Translations under genes and position numbers: made by a program
Shown here: positions 21,429-31,924 of the stretch, one piece after another
Position numbering within the stretch: the stretch's first letter is position 1
Layout of the letters: the number at the start of each line of letters is the position of its first letter
Origin: Selaginella moellendorffii
Lineage: Eukaryota; Streptophyta; Lycopodiopsida; Selaginellales; Selaginellaceae
Direction: 5' to 3'
Assembly (NCBI RefSeq): GCF_000143415.4
Contig: NW_003314373.1
Location: forward strand, 1-62,000
DNA length: 62,000 nt
The notes under the pieces: model-generated
What the model was told of the DNA's origin: nothing
Database searches by the model: none
Seen by the model: only the letters and a program-made list of their open reading frames with translations

Positions 21429-22964
21429 TCAGTAGAGATCCACATTCTTGAAATCCGAGGAGGCGTGCTCGTCGCCCTGGACGAAGAAGATGGCGTGGAA
21501 GAGCTTGAGGAGCTCCAGCGCCCTCTTCTTTGCCCGTCCCGTGCAATCGCTCTGGAGTAGCAGTAGAAGCTGGCGGCGCGCCCCAGCTCTCATGGCGATC
21601 TGGACCACTTGGACGGGGCCCGACTGGCAAACCAGCAGCAACAGCCCCGTCGCGTGCTCGGTCGCCGGCCTCGAGTACCCGACCAGCAGCCGTACCGCGC
21701 AGTGCACCGCCGCGGTACTCTCGCATACCGCGCGGCGCCCCTGCTCCACGGTACACAGCTGCTCCAGTGTCGCCAGCGCGCGCTCGGTTGTCTCCAGCGC
21801 GCGGTCCTCGCCGGAGGAGGACGAGGAGGAGGATGGCGGCGAGGAGGCGGCGAGGAGGAGGTTGACGAGGATCTGGATCGCGCCTTCTTCCACGGCTGTG
21901 GATCGATTGGGCTTGTGCGAGCACGCGAGGTGGAGGAGCTTGACGAGGCCCTTCTTGGAGGAGGAGGAGGAATCGATGAGATCGAGCAGGCCGTGGAAGA
22001 ATTGGGTGGATTGCCCGACCTCGACGCGCATCTCCTCCGTGGCCAGCAGCCGCTTGAGCAGCACCGCGGCGCTCATCCGCGACGCGAGGTCGATCTGGGC
22101 GCTGCCCAGGTGACACACGACGCACTGGAGCGCTCCCGATTCCGACAGCACCGCGCCGATCACCTCCCTGCTCGCGCCGCGGCACAGGAGCGCCAGCAGC
22201 GACATGATCTCCTCGCAGGGGCTGTCCTCGTGCCGCGCGGTAAACCCGTCCGGTGCCACGTGCAGCGCGGTACCGTGCTGTATGAACCCGTCCGGGGACC
22301 CGTACAGCGCGGTCCCGTGCTGTATGAGCTCGTCCGCCAGCATGGACGCCATGAGCAGCGCGCCGCCGGCTTCCACGATGCAAGAACACACCTTCTTGGC
22401 CTCGGGCGGCGTGGGCGACGATCCACACAGCTCCTCTTTCGCCATGGATTTGAGCGTCGCCACCGATTGCCTCACGTCCTGGCCCTTGGCGATCCGGCGG
22501 AGGAGGCCGAGCACTCGCTCGCGGCGGCCCAGATCCAGCGATTCCTGGGGCGAGAAATCGTGGTGGGCGAGGAGGAAGGGCGGAGGAGGAGGCGATGGAG
22601 GAGAAGGAGCAAACATGGCGCTGGCGGATTCCTCCTTGGAGCACCACGCCTCGATGAGCTGCCGGACGATGATGTTGGGGATGAGCGTGAGATCGTGGAG
22701 GTGGAGCATCGTGATGGGGCAGCTCCGGTGGCCATCGCGGATCCATTTCTCGATGCTGGGGCGATCATACGTCTGGCCCGTGCACACGATCACCGGGTCG
22801 CGCATGATCTCCAGCGAGATCGGGCACAGGAAGAGCGCTGGCGCCGCTTGATTCTGTCGCTGCCGCTGCTCCTCGCAATCCTCCTCTCCTCCTCCTCCTT
22901 CGTCTTCGTCCTCCATCGCCCTCCTCCTCGTCCTGGCTATGATCACTCCTCGCTCTTGCCTCAT
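21429..22964 (-). CDS. U-box/ARM-repeat E3 ubiquitin ligase (PUB)
   Basis: Intronless; 511 residues from the ATG at 22964, or 495 from the ATG at 22916 (MEDEDEGGGG). I cannot decide between them; the shorter start resembles usual PUB N-termini better. An acidic/Gln-rich leader precedes the U-box (ALFLCPISLEIMRDPVIVCTGQTYDRPSIEKWIRDGHRSCPIT...LIPNIIVRQLIEAWC), which recruits E2 enzymes. The C-terminal half is Leu/Ala-rich ARM-type helices for substrate binding. This is the layout of the small plant PUBs (PUB22/23/24 or PUB25/26 type). It acts in cytosol or nucleus. There is an internal near-repeat of 14 residues (IQHGTALYGSPDGF / IQHGTALHVAPDGF). GC content is high, which opens long meaningless frames on other strands. 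It shares a 246-bp promoter with the carrier gene. Confidence 0.93.
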   Translation of the reverse strand: MRQERGVIIARTRRRAMEDEDEGGGGEEDCEEQRQRQNQAAPALFLCPISLEIMRDPVIVCTGQTYDRPSIEKWIRDGHRSCPITMLHLHDLTLIPNIIVRQLIEAWCSKEESASAMFAPSPPSPPPPPFLLAHHDFSPQESLDLGRRERVLGLLRRIAKGQDVRQSVATLKSMAKEELCGSSPTPPEAKKVCSCIVEAGGALLMASMLADELIQHGTALYGSPDGFIQHGTALHVAPDGFTARHEDSPCEEIMSLLALLCRGASREVIGAVLSESGALQCVVCHLGSAQIDLASRMSAAVLLKRLLATEEMRVEVGQSTQFFHGLLDLIDSSSSSKKGLVKLLHLACSHKPNRSTAVEEGAIQILVNLLLAASSPPSSSSSSSGEDRALETTERALATLEQLCTVEQGRRAVCESTAAVHCAVRLLVGYSRPATEHATGLLLLVCQSGPVQVVQIAMRAGARRQLLLLLQSDCTGRAKKRALELLKLFHAIFFVQGDEHASSDFKNVDLY

Positions 22965-23210
22965 CTGCTCTCTCGATTTTCTCGATCGATCGGAAAGGAT
23001 GTGCTACGAGCTCGAGGAATTGGTCCACATTGGCGGGGATGATTCGATTCCACCCATCTCCCAGGAGGAGTGGGAAAAAGAGAGAAAATGGATGGAACCT
23101 TTCTTCTTTCTATCCGCAAAGTTCTTGAGGCCTAGGTGGACATTCCATCGCGGAAGATCCAACCCCACTTTAAACGAGATTACGCGTAACCCTGCGTAAT
23201 TAGCGGGGTA
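22965..23210. promoter_or_regulatory. Bidirectional promoter region
   Basis: 246 bp separate the divergent start codons of the U-box gene (-) and the mitochondrial carrier gene (+). I see no confident TATA box or other core element. Confidence 0.45.
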
Positions 23211-24482
23211 ATGGGCCCCATCGCAGCCGTTATGCCCTCGCCGGCATCCAACGGCTGGCAGACGCCGATGCGCGGATATTCTCCCCATGTTCTTGGGGGG
23301 TTAGGGGTTTTGGGCATGGATCGCGATTTTGGAATGCGGCTGGCGCTCACCGCGGCGTCCGCGATCGCGGCGGAATCCGCGACGTTTCCGATCGACATCA
23401 CCAAGACGCGCCTGCAGCTCCAAGGTGAGGGATCGTCGATCGCTCGTGGTTGTAATGCTGGTCACAGAGGGGCATTTGGCACTGTTTACGGGATCGCGAG
23501 GGAGGAGGGATTGCGCGGGCTCTACAGAGGATTGTCGCCCGCGCTGCTGAGGCACGTCTTTTACACCAGCATCCGGATCGTGAGTTACGAGCAACTGCGA
23601 AGCTTCTCTTCTTCCTCGGATCAAAATCAAGCTTTTTCGTCCCTGGCCGAGAAAGCAGTCATAGGTGGTGCTTCGGGAATCATTGGACAGGTATTCCTCG
23701 TTTCTTTAGCATTCTCGCTTACTTTTCTCGATAGAAGTTTTTGATACCTCCAGTAGCTCTCGAGAACGAAGCATTCAGTCACCTCTTCCGCGCTTTTGTC
23801 TATAGAGTTTCTTTCCATATTCTTTAGCGAAGCTCGCTCTCTCTTTCACTATAGACGCTCAGGCTCAGCTATGATCGTTCTTCCTTCTAGAAGCACCTCT
23901 CTGCAGTGCCTTTGGAGTAAACTAACGAGCTTTCTTCGTTTTCGATGCATGCAGGTGGTGGCGAGCCCCGCCGACCTTATAAAAGTGCGGATGCAAGCCG
24001 ACGGGCGACTTGTGAAGCTCGGCCACGCTCCCAGGTACACAAGCGTCGCCGACGCTTTCCACAAAATAATGGCGAGCGAAGGCGTGCTTGGGCTGTGGAG
24101 GGGAGTAGGCCCCAACGCACAGCGCGCCTTTCTCGTCAACATGGGCGAGCTCGCTTGCTACGACCAGGCCAAGCACAAAATCATACAAAATGGCGTCTGT
24201 GGGGACAACGTTGTTGCGCACACTCTGGCGTCGCTGCTCTCGGGGCTCTCGGCCACGCTGCTCAGCTGCCCGGCCGACGTTGTCAAGACGAGGATGATGA
24301 ACCAGGCCGGCCAGAGCTACAGGAGTTCGCTGGATTGCCTGGCCAAGACCGTGACATCCGAGGGCGTCACGGCCCTGTGGAAGGGATTCTTTCCGACTTG
24401 GGCTCGCCTCGGCCCCTGGCAATTTGTTTTCTGGGTGTCGTATGAGCAATTGCGTCGTTTTGCCGGTCTATCATCCTTTTAA
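23211..24482 (+). CDS. Mitochondrial carrier, uncoupling-protein-3-like
   Basis: Two exons: 23211-23690 and 23955-24482, with a 264-nt GT-AG intron, the longest in any gene here; 335 residues. A start at the later ATG (23316, MDRDFGMRLAL) would give 300 residues, closer to the usual length. The three carrier repeats each show the signature: FPIDITKTRLQ, SPADLIKVRMQ and CPADVVKTRMM, each followed by a G-(L/V)-x-(G/A)-L-(Y/W)-(R/K)-G element (GLRGLYRG, GVLGLWRG, GVTALWKG). The segment GVGPNAQRAFLVNMGELACYDQAKHKII is typical of plant UCP/dicarboxylate carriers and the whole most resembles UCP3. It sits in the inner mitochondrial membrane with six helices. The transported anion cannot be told from sequence alone. 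Confidence 0.9.
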
Positions 24483-24508
24483 AAAGTCCCCTTTTGTCCC
24501 GTTGAAAA

Positions 24509-24576
24509 GGTTGAAAAAAGGTGGCGGACTATGAAAAGGCTATATAAAGGTTGAAAAGGTGGCGGACTTTAAAAGG
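24509..24576 (+). promoter_or_regulatory. Duplicated upstream box with TATA element
   Basis: Two near-identical units (24509-24539 and 24549-24576; ggttgaaaa-aaggtggcggact-t-aaaagg) flank tatataa at 24541-24547. The TATA-like element is about 62 bp before the ATG at 24609. Looks like a real core promoter for the following gene. Confidence 0.5.
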
Positions 24577-24608
24577 TTGGGTTGAGCTCTAGCCCTAAAA
24601 ATAAGGAC

Positions 24609-25202
24609 ATGTTGGTTGTGGACGTTGACGCTATCAATGAGAAGGTGGCGGACATTGTTGCCTTTCGCGGACAAATGGACGAGGAGGTTGCTCGCGTGAG
24701 AAGGGATTTGCGATTGTCAACGCGCAAGGCGAACTTCTATCGCTGCAAGTTCTTGCGGCGCATAATCGAGGCGATGAAGCACATCGATTACATATCGTCG
24801 CAGTACGTCAAGCCCTTGGAGTCCGAGTACGAGGAGATTTACGACCCGGACGACGAGTTCCCGCAACTGGAAGTGAACGAGCTCTTCGCGGAAGTCCAGC
24901 GCTGCAAGGCCACGAATATAAAACTCAAGGAAAAGGAGGAGTCCCTGGTAATGCAGGAAGCGACGCTAAAGCAGGAGGAAGTGGATCTCATCAACGCACG
25001 AAACTGGTGGCTGGCCAAGAAGGAAGAGTATGAAACAAGCACAAGCAAGGCCAAGTTTGAGGTGGAGATGGAGCAAGGCATCCAGCAAATCACCCAGAAA
25101 GTCTGCAACTTTGACAGATACATAAGCTTCCCTGAAAACCCAAACCCAGTGAGTGACACAAAGATCTCAAGCAAATCAATCAATCAATCACATTATGCGT
25201 AG
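24609..25202 (+). CDS. Coiled-coil protein of unknown function
   Basis: Single frame of 197 residues from the ATG at 24609; a longer frame exists only with a non-ATG start. It is highly charged and predicted helical: a Val/Asp start (MLVVDVDAINEKVADIVAFRGQMDEEVARVRRD), a basic middle (LRLSTRKANFYRCKFLRRIIEAMKHIDY), an acidic linker (YEEIYDPDDEFPQLEV), and a coiled-coil (KLKEKEESLVMQEATLKQEEVDLINARNWW). The tail after about residue 180 is Asn/Ser-rich and ends in sequence from an AATC repeat. A gtgagt within codons PNPVSD could be a splice donor, in which case the last 18 residues are intron. I recognise no family. A TATA box and duplicated promoter unit argue for expression. Confidence 0.5.
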   Translation: MLVVDVDAINEKVADIVAFRGQMDEEVARVRRDLRLSTRKANFYRCKFLRRIIEAMKHIDYISSQYVKPLESEYEEIYDPDDEFPQLEVNELFAEVQRCKATNIKLKEKEESLVMQEATLKQEEVDLINARNWWLAKKEEYETSTSKAKFEVEMEQGIQQITQKVCNFDRYISFPENPNPVSDTKISSKSINQSHYA

Positions 25203-25243
25203 GATAAGTTACCTCTCACACGACGAGCTCGAGCTCTCTTCTC

Positions 25244-27280
25244 TCACTCGACTCCAGAAGTTGTGGCGGCTTTCGCAACCTTGACTTTGGCAGCTTCGTG
25301 CCTGGCCAGCTCCGGCGGCACCGGGTTCTTGGTCCGGACTAGCAGCTGCTTGAGATCGTAGAACACCTCGGAGTCATTGAGCGTCAGGAAGGTGGTGGCG
25401 GCGCCGCTCTTGCCCGCCCGCCCCGTCCGCCCAATGCGATGGATATACATCTCCACCGTGGACGGCATGTCGTAGTTGACGATGTGCCCGACGTCGGGGA
25501 CGTCGATCCCGCGCCCCACCACGTCCGTCGCGATGAGGCAGCTCCGCCGCTTGCTCCGAAAGTCCTGGAAGTTGGTCTGCCGCTTCTGCTGCGTCTTGCC
25601 GCCGTGGATGGTCGCCACCTTGATCCCCATGTCGTGGAGCTGCTTCGACACCTTGTCCGCCTGCTTCTTGGTGTTGACGAACACGATCGTCGACATCTCG
25701 CCCAGCTCGTCCAGCAGCCGCCGCAGCCGCTTGGGTTTCTCCTCCTCGTCCACCATTATCACCTTCTGGCTGATGCGCTTGCTCATCTCCTCGATCGTCA
25801 CCACCACCGGGTTCCTCAGGTACTTCTTGGCCAGCCTCTCCACCGCCGGCGGCATCGTCGCGCTGAACATGTACGTCGTCCGGTAGATCCTGTCCTCCAG
25901 CTCCACGTCCTCGCTCTCGGGCTTCATGTTGCTCGACGGCATCGCTTCCAAGGCGTCAATCACCTGTTCCTCGAAACCCAGCGCGATCATCCTGTCGCCC
26001 TCGTCCAGAACCACGTAGTTGCACTGGTGGAGCACCGCGTATCCCTGCTCCAGGCAGTGCAAGAGCCGTCCCGGAGTGGCAATGACGATCTCACACCCTT
26101 GCAGTAGCTTCGAGCTCTGCCCCCCGATGGCTTCTCCGGCGACGAGAGACAGCACGTTGATGTCCATATACTTCGCCAACTTCACGGTCTCCTCCTGGAT
26201 CTGCTGCGCGAGCTCCGTGGTTGGAGCCATCACCAGCGCGTAAGGCCCCTCGATGGCTCTCTCCAAAGTCATCTTCGGAAGCCTGGACACGTACATGAGC
26301 ATCGGTATCACGAAGGCCGCCGTCTTCCCGGAGCCAGTCCCGGCGATCCCAATAACATCTCTCTGCTGGAGTCCCAGTGGAATGGAAGCCATCTGGATGG
26401 GAGTAGGCTTCTTGTACCCGGCTTCTTGCACGGCCCTGAGTATCTCGGGGCAAATCCCAGACTCCTCCCAGTTCCTAGCAGGATTCGGGAACCTCGACCC
26501 CTTGTAGGAAATGTTATAGTCCTCTCGAAAGATCCTCCAGTCCCTCGACGTCATCTCGTGTATCTCCTTCTCGGACCAGTGCCTGTCCACCGGCATGTCG
26601 TCGAAAGGATCATAGCTCGATTTCAGTGATTTGGGTTCGATCTGTCCTTTGGATTCCCGGTCGATCTTTGCCGACTGCTTCTTTTGCTCTCGTCGATCCA
26701 TGCCGGCATAGAAACCCCGTCCAAAGAGAAGCTGGCCGTGGCATATAGGAATCATGTCCTGGGACGTGTCCTCGGTGTTCTCCCAGTCGAACTTGCCGCG
26801 CTGCTTGACAATCACTCTCTTGGCTTTCTTACTCCCGTCCTGGATCGCTGCCAGAGCTTTCATCGATTGCTTGTCCAGCTGCTCGCGCTCTTTGCTATTC
26901 GGCACAAGCTCTTCCTGCTGCTGCTGCTGCTGCTGCTCATCGCGCCTCTCCCACTTCTCACCAGGATTGGGACTCCTTTGCTTCCACTTTCCAAATGCTC
27001 TACTGGAAGAATTGTGCCTGCCGGGCTCATTGTCACGGGATGGGCTGCGTGAAGAATGCCTGCTCCTCCCCCTCCTGTCCGGGCTGCGGCTCCTCTCCCT
27101 GCTGCTCCTCTCCCGATCTCGACCCCTATCTCGGCTATCTCTGTCTCTATCTCTATCGCGATCTCTATCGCGGTTGTGGTGATGGGAGTACTTACGATGC
27201 TTAGAATCCTCGTCCCTGTCGCCGCCGCCGCCGCCGCGATCCGGGCTACTGCTGCGATGGCGCTTACCGTCCCGCGCCAT
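25244..27280 (-). CDS. PRP28: PRP28-type DEAD-box RNA helicase (U5 snRNP), divergent motifs
   Basis: Intronless, 678 residues. PRP28/DDX23 swaps U1 for U6 at the 5' splice site during spliceosome activation. The N-terminus is an RD/RS-rich domain with a Gln run (about residues 1-130), then the PRP28-specific [12 protein letters not shown] and [18 protein letters not shown]. The helicase core has the Q motif (GYKKPTPIQ), Walker A AGTGSGKT (about 312-319), SAT in [15 protein letters not shown], and the C-terminal motifs [34 protein letters not shown] and [10 protein letters not shown]. Three lobe-1 motifs are unusual: motif Ia is PTTELA (353-358) not PTRELA, the GG motif reads VAGEAIGG, and motif II is DEGD (426-429) not DEAD. 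It could be a diverged paralogue rather than the sole PRP28; only this copy is visible. Confidence 0.9.
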   Translation of the reverse strand: MARDGKRHRSSSPDRGGGGGDRDEDSKHRKYSHHHNRDRDRDRDRDRDSRDRGRDRERSSRERSRSPDRRGRSRHSSRSPSRDNEPGRHNSSSRAFGKWKQRSPNPGEKWERRDEQQQQQQQEELVPNSKEREQLDKQSMKALAAIQDGSKKAKRVIVKQRGKFDWENTEDTSQDMIPICHGQLLFGRGFYAGMDRREQKKQSAKIDRESKGQIEPKSLKSSYDPFDDMPVDRHWSEKEIHEMTSRDWRIFREDYNISYKGSRFPNPARNWEESGICPEILRAVQEAGYKKPTPIQMASIPLGLQQRDVIGIAGTGSGKTAAFVIPMLMYVSRLPKMTLERAIEGPYALVMAPTTELAQQIQEETVKLAKYMDINVLSLVAGEAIGGQSSKLLQGCEIVIATPGRLLHCLEQGYAVLHQCNYVVLDEGDRMIALGFEEQVIDALEAMPSSNMKPESEDVELEDRIYRTTYMFSATMPPAVERLAKKYLRNPVVVTIEEMSKRISQKVIMVDEEEKPKRLRRLLDELGEMSTIVFVNTKKQADKVSKQLHDMGIKVATIHGGKTQQKRQTNFQDFRSKRRSCLIATDVVGRGIDVPDVGHIVNYDMPSTVEMYIHRIGRTGRAGKSGAATTFLTLNDSEVFYDLKQLLVRTKNPVPPELARHEAAKVKVAKAATTSGVE

Positions 27281-27408
27281 GGACGCTCGCTCCGCCCAAA
27301 CCCTTGTTAGGGCTAACTACAATTTTCTTTCCATATTCAGGGCATATTCGTACATTGTACAGGGCATATTCCACGCCCGGAGAATTTTCTCTGAAAAGAG
27401 GATGTGTT

Positions 27409-30400
27409 CTACTCGCTCTCCGAGTCCGAGATGGCGGTTTTCTTGCGCTTGGCTCCTCGATCGCTTTCGTTGTCACTCTCCGGCTCTTCGATGGGTTGAG
27501 ACGGGCGGTCCGTCGCTTCGTCGTCGGATTCTTCCGAGCGAGCGCGCTTGAGACGAGATTTGCCACTCTTCTTCACCTGGAGCAAGAGCAATGAGAGAAG
27601 ATCCCTGGAGGAATAAAACGGGAGCTACTTACCGGTTCTTCCTCCTCTTCCTCCGACGCTACCGGAGCTTCCGCTTCCGCCTCCTCCTCCTCGGGCTCTG
27701 GTTGCGTGCCTTCCTCGGCCTCCACTTCCTCCTCCTCGGCCTGCTCGTTCCGCTGCTTCTTCTTCCTCTTCTTCTTCTCCTTCCTTCGCGATTTCCTCTC
27801 GTTGCCTTCGTCATCGAGGTTGTACTTCCACGTTTCCTGGAAAGCACTGCATTTAGTTTCGAAAGCGCGGAAGTGCTTGCTCACCTTCACGCGCTGGAAG
27901 TGTAGCTCTTGTTCCATGACTCTGCGATGCTCTTCTTCTCGCTTTCGTTTCTCAATCTGGAACCATTCAAACCATAAGAGAGAATACGGAGAAGCAACTC
28001 GAAGCCGCCAACCTGGAGTTTTCGCTCTTCATCGGCTTTCCTTTGAGCTTCTTGAGCCATTGCAAGCTGCCGAGCCACTTCTTGCTTTTGCCGGTTTTGT
28101 TGCTCTTCCCGCTCAGCAGCCTCAAGATGGAGCTTTGCAGCATCTAGCAGATGCTTGCAGTAGTCGACATGCATTCCGATCTTCTTCTCATCGAATCCGT
28201 GCATGTGATGAGAACTTATCAGTGATAGCTGGGTGAAGAGACGAACTGCATTTTTCACTTCTGCTACGGATTGACGAACCTAGAGGTACAAATAAAACTC
28301 CGCCATGCGTGAAAAGAAAAAAAAAGCAAACATACCTCATCGGCAGTGCGTTTCTGTTTTTGAAGTGTTGCAGTAGAGAACTTTTGCATAGTGATTGCAG
28401 CATCGAACCGGAGCATGTAATTCGACGGTGCCATATGAATAGCATGCATAAGTACGCGTTTGCATTCTTGCCATTGCTCCGCTTCATAATGCGTGCGCGC
28501 CAGATAAAGCAAGATGTTCGTTTCGGTGTTAAAGTAGAACCTTCGTAGACAATTCTGATACTGTAACGGATGAAAATAAAATCAGAAATGCTGGCAATAG
28601 TAATTTGAGAAGTACAACCATTTTTACTGCCAAGCCGAAATGACCCTGAGCAAGATATACATGCGCAAGATTTACCCAGACATCAGGCATCTCCACAGCA
28701 ACGTTACCAGAAGCTGCTTCTTGCACCTGGGTTTGGAGCCTCAGAAACTAATGAGTACGAATCAATATGCACCTGAGTGAAGATATCCTTGGCAATGTCG
28801 AACATTCCTTTCTCGGAGAAAACTATTCCTAGTCCGTTTGCTGCGTACATGTTGTTGGACTTTTGCGTCAAAACCTGCAGATGCGACGTGGTCAGAGTAC
28901 CCGCACTCACAGTCCAATATTCTACTTGCCTTTTGATACAATTCTCTAGCTTTTTCCAGGTGTGTGGCTTCCAACTTAGGATCCCGCTTTTCACTACGAG
29001 TTGCTGCGAAATAATTCCAGTTTCCCTGTATTGAATACGTTAATATCAACGTGCATCTGGCACAACGTTAAAATTACCAGCGCCAGGTTCGAAAAACTAT
29101 CTTTCCCGTCTGAGACACTCTGTATTCCCTTCAGAGTATCCTTAGCTTTGAGCCATTCGTCTGCTTTCAGCTCAAGGCTTCCTCGAAAAGATAGAATATC
29201 CACATCATTGTCGTCTTCTTTAAGCCCTTTCTGTACCTGTTATAGAACAACTATATGGTGAAAAGAAAAAAGAAAAACCGCATGCTTACCAATTCCATGC
29301 TGAGACTCAAGTTATTTCTTGCTTCAGCCATGGCTGCAAGACGCAAGTAAGCATCCACGTAACTCGGATGCTTAAAAGAGGAGGAAGTCAGTAAGATAAT
29401 TGATAAGTCTTAACCACTTTACCTTGAAAAGAATAAGCTGATACAATAAATTTGCTTTTTCCGTCTCGTGCAACTGCTCAAATAAGCGTGCCAAGTTGAA
29501 GAGAACAGTTACTTTTTCAGCTGGTATGTCTAGCGAGGTTCCTTGCTCTTCAATTCGTTGAAATACATCAAATTTTTCCAAAGGCCCGTCTCCTCCGGTA
29601 ATGGTAGAAAAATTATTTTCATTGAATTCTTTCCATGGACCTTCACCTAATGCTTCATAATAAGCTCCTTCTGCGAGCTGCATGAAAACGAATCAGCACC
29701 AAGAAAGCACGTAGACACACAAACCTTGTATTCACCACGCTCAAAATGAAGCACGCCGATGTTGTTCAAAAGGCCAAGCGGAACTTTCTCCCCACTCTTG
29801 GTTTGCAGATTGTGTGCCTAGACCCGGAGAGGAGCGTTACTAAAATAAAGGTACGAGAATGAAACCTCACCGTCTTAAACGCATCCAAAGCTGCAGAAAA
29901 ATCTGTAGATACAAGGAGCTCCCCTATTTCAATCCATGCCTGCGTTTTACAAGACTCATCAACTACAGAGATAAAACATACTTTCAACTCACATCAACAT
30001 CCCGAGGGCTCACTTTGGCAGCTTTTCTGAAGCTTTCTAATGCCTTATCGTTTCTACCTTGCTGCAAGTGTATGTACCCGACGACCTACAGAGCAATCCA
30101 TTAGAGGACCAGAGGAGAAAACAACATCGTACCTTCAAAGTTTCACAGTTCTCAGGATGAACGTCCAAAACCTTTTCAAAATTTGACAAGGCTGACTTCA
30201 AGTCATTTAGTTTGAGTTGGACCTGCCCCAAGCCTTGTTGAGTTCAGAAAATTATTGTACTCAGTGCCGAAACACGGAAGTGTCATTGAACTAACCATAA
30301 TAAGGAAGTATAAAATCCTTTGGAGACTTCAGCTCCTGCACGGAGGCCCTGTAGTAGGCGGCAGCTTTGTCGTAATCTCCCTAAGATAATGTCAAAAACA

Positions 30401-31819
30401 AGGCGAGACACACAGGCAATACTCACCTTACTGTGATACGATCGAGCCAAATTAAAATAGGACTGCGATTTTATGAGCGCATTGTCAGTTGACGCCAAAG
30501 CGGTTTCCATCAGCTGCTCAACAACACCGTGTTGCTCCGTATAAAAATAATGATTTGCAAGGTGATTGAGAGCCGTTGCGCAATACGGATATATCTCAAA
30601 AGCCTCGAGCATTTTCTTTGTGCCTTCCTGAACAGACTCCGCTGTAATGTGTTTTTAGTCGACCAGAAACGGAAAATCAAGAACCTCAAAAGTACCATCG
30701 TTAGCGTTGATATCCATAATTCCCAGCGCGACAAGGGCATCTAAATTCTCAGGGTCCAGCTAGATCAAACGAAGTTAGGACACCCGCAACCGAAAATGAC
30801 GAAAAATACCTGAAGAACCCTTTGGAAAGCCTGGCGTGCCTTGCTCAGCTGTCCCAAGCGGTAACGGCAAAAACCGAGGCCAAGCCTGACAGATGCGGGA
30901 CAACCCGGATGCATCTGTAATACTCTCTGCGAGAAAGAAGTTCCTTTCAGAATACGATCAAAATGAAAGAGATTGCACCTTATACAGTCCCAGCGATTCT
31001 TGGAAACGTCCACGGTTAAATTGCGCACAGGCCTGCCAGCTTACTTTCAAGCTCGAGGACACAGGGACATCAAGAGCTTACTTGGCCAAGCAACGCTAGG
31101 AGGTTATCAGGCCGCACATCCAGCACGATCTTAAAAACGTCAAACATCTGCTCGTAGTCCCCCTTTGCAAGGAGCAGCTGACCTGAAATGAACGAAGTAA
31201 CATTACGACGACATCAGAAAGAAACGTTTGGTTTTTTCTTCTCATCTACCTTTTCCGGCCCATGTCGTGGGCTCGTCATAGTCGATTCTAGTGGCTTTGT
31301 TGTAGTAGTGTGTAGCGCGAATAAAGTGCTCATCGCGCTGCTTAAATTCTATCTTCCCAAGGTTCGTGTAGTAAGCACCTAGCGCATTTAGAATGGCTAT
31401 TCGATCGTACTTCACATCGCTATAGTACTCATCGATCTCTTCAAAGAAGAACAAGAAAAAAGTGAGAACAAGAACAGGAAAAAAAAACTATTCGATCCAT
31501 TTACCAATGCTTCTCCTACAAAAACTTCACATACCTGGACTGGAGCCTTCTTCCAATATCTGCAGGAACTCCTTGACTTTGTCCTGTTTGAAATACTCGC
31601 GCTGCGCAAGAAAAAAAACTCATCAGCGCTCCCACATTTGCCATATGTTGCCCTGGAATCGCGAGCGCGAGCACATACCGCGAATGTGAGCCAGAGATGG
31701 AGCGGCGCTTGCTCGGCCTTGAGGATGTCGACAATGTCGGCTGGATCGCGCGGCAGCTGATCGAGCCCTACGCGCACCTCCTCTTGCGAATTCTGGACGG
31801 GGATGTAGACGCACTCCAT
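27409..31819 (-). CDS. CTR9: CTR9 homologue, TPR subunit of the Paf1 complex
   Basis: Twenty-four exons: 31819-31679, 31601-31535, 31438-31250, 31182-31082, 31032-30979, 30926-30810, 30759-30696, 30641-30427, 30380-30296, 30233-30133, 30085-29993, 29939-29871, 29817-29725, 29677-29423, 29370-29290, 29236-29078, 29025-28930, 28874-28773, 28726-28619, 28560-28336, 28279-28013, 27956-27885, 27836-27633, 27576-27409; 1041 residues. CTR9 (VIP6/ELF8 in Arabidopsis) scaffolds the Paf1 complex, which travels with RNA polymerase II and supports histone modification. It starts MECVYIPVQNSQEEVRVGLDQLPRD, continues as tandem TPRs (e.g. IDEYYSDVKYDRIAILNALG; MPDVWVNLAHVYLAQGHFGLAVKMYQNCLRR; LARTHYEAEQWQECK), then a Glu/Arg/Lys coiled-coil and an acidic Ser/Glu tail ending SDSESE. 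Exon 17 has a GC donor (AAG/GCAAGT). Introns are 46-96 nt. Confidence 0.96.
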
Positions 31820-31924
31820 CAGACCCCCGCTAGGGCAGGGCACCCCTTTTAAAAAACACCAAAGCCTTTAATACAGGCACACGTGGAAGCCCTTACACGT
31901 AAACGCTGACGTGGCCGCTCGAGA

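Noticed and set aside
20851-21445. Several 80-140-codon frames on both strands
   Set aside because: Basic/Ser-rich with no domain, mutual overlap; likely 3' UTR and spacer of the U-box gene.
21415-22746. 443-codon minus-strand frame overlapping the U-box gene
   Set aside because: A one-base-shifted shadow of the same gene, Pro/Arg/His-rich and without a domain.
21609-23042. 477-codon open frame on the plus strand across the U-box gene
   Set aside because: His/Arg/Gly-rich translation with no domain; it mirrors the GC-rich U-box gene, which has a full U-box and ARM repeats on the other strand.
25439-26107. 222-codon plus-strand frame
   Set aside because: Antisense to the PRP28 helicase core.
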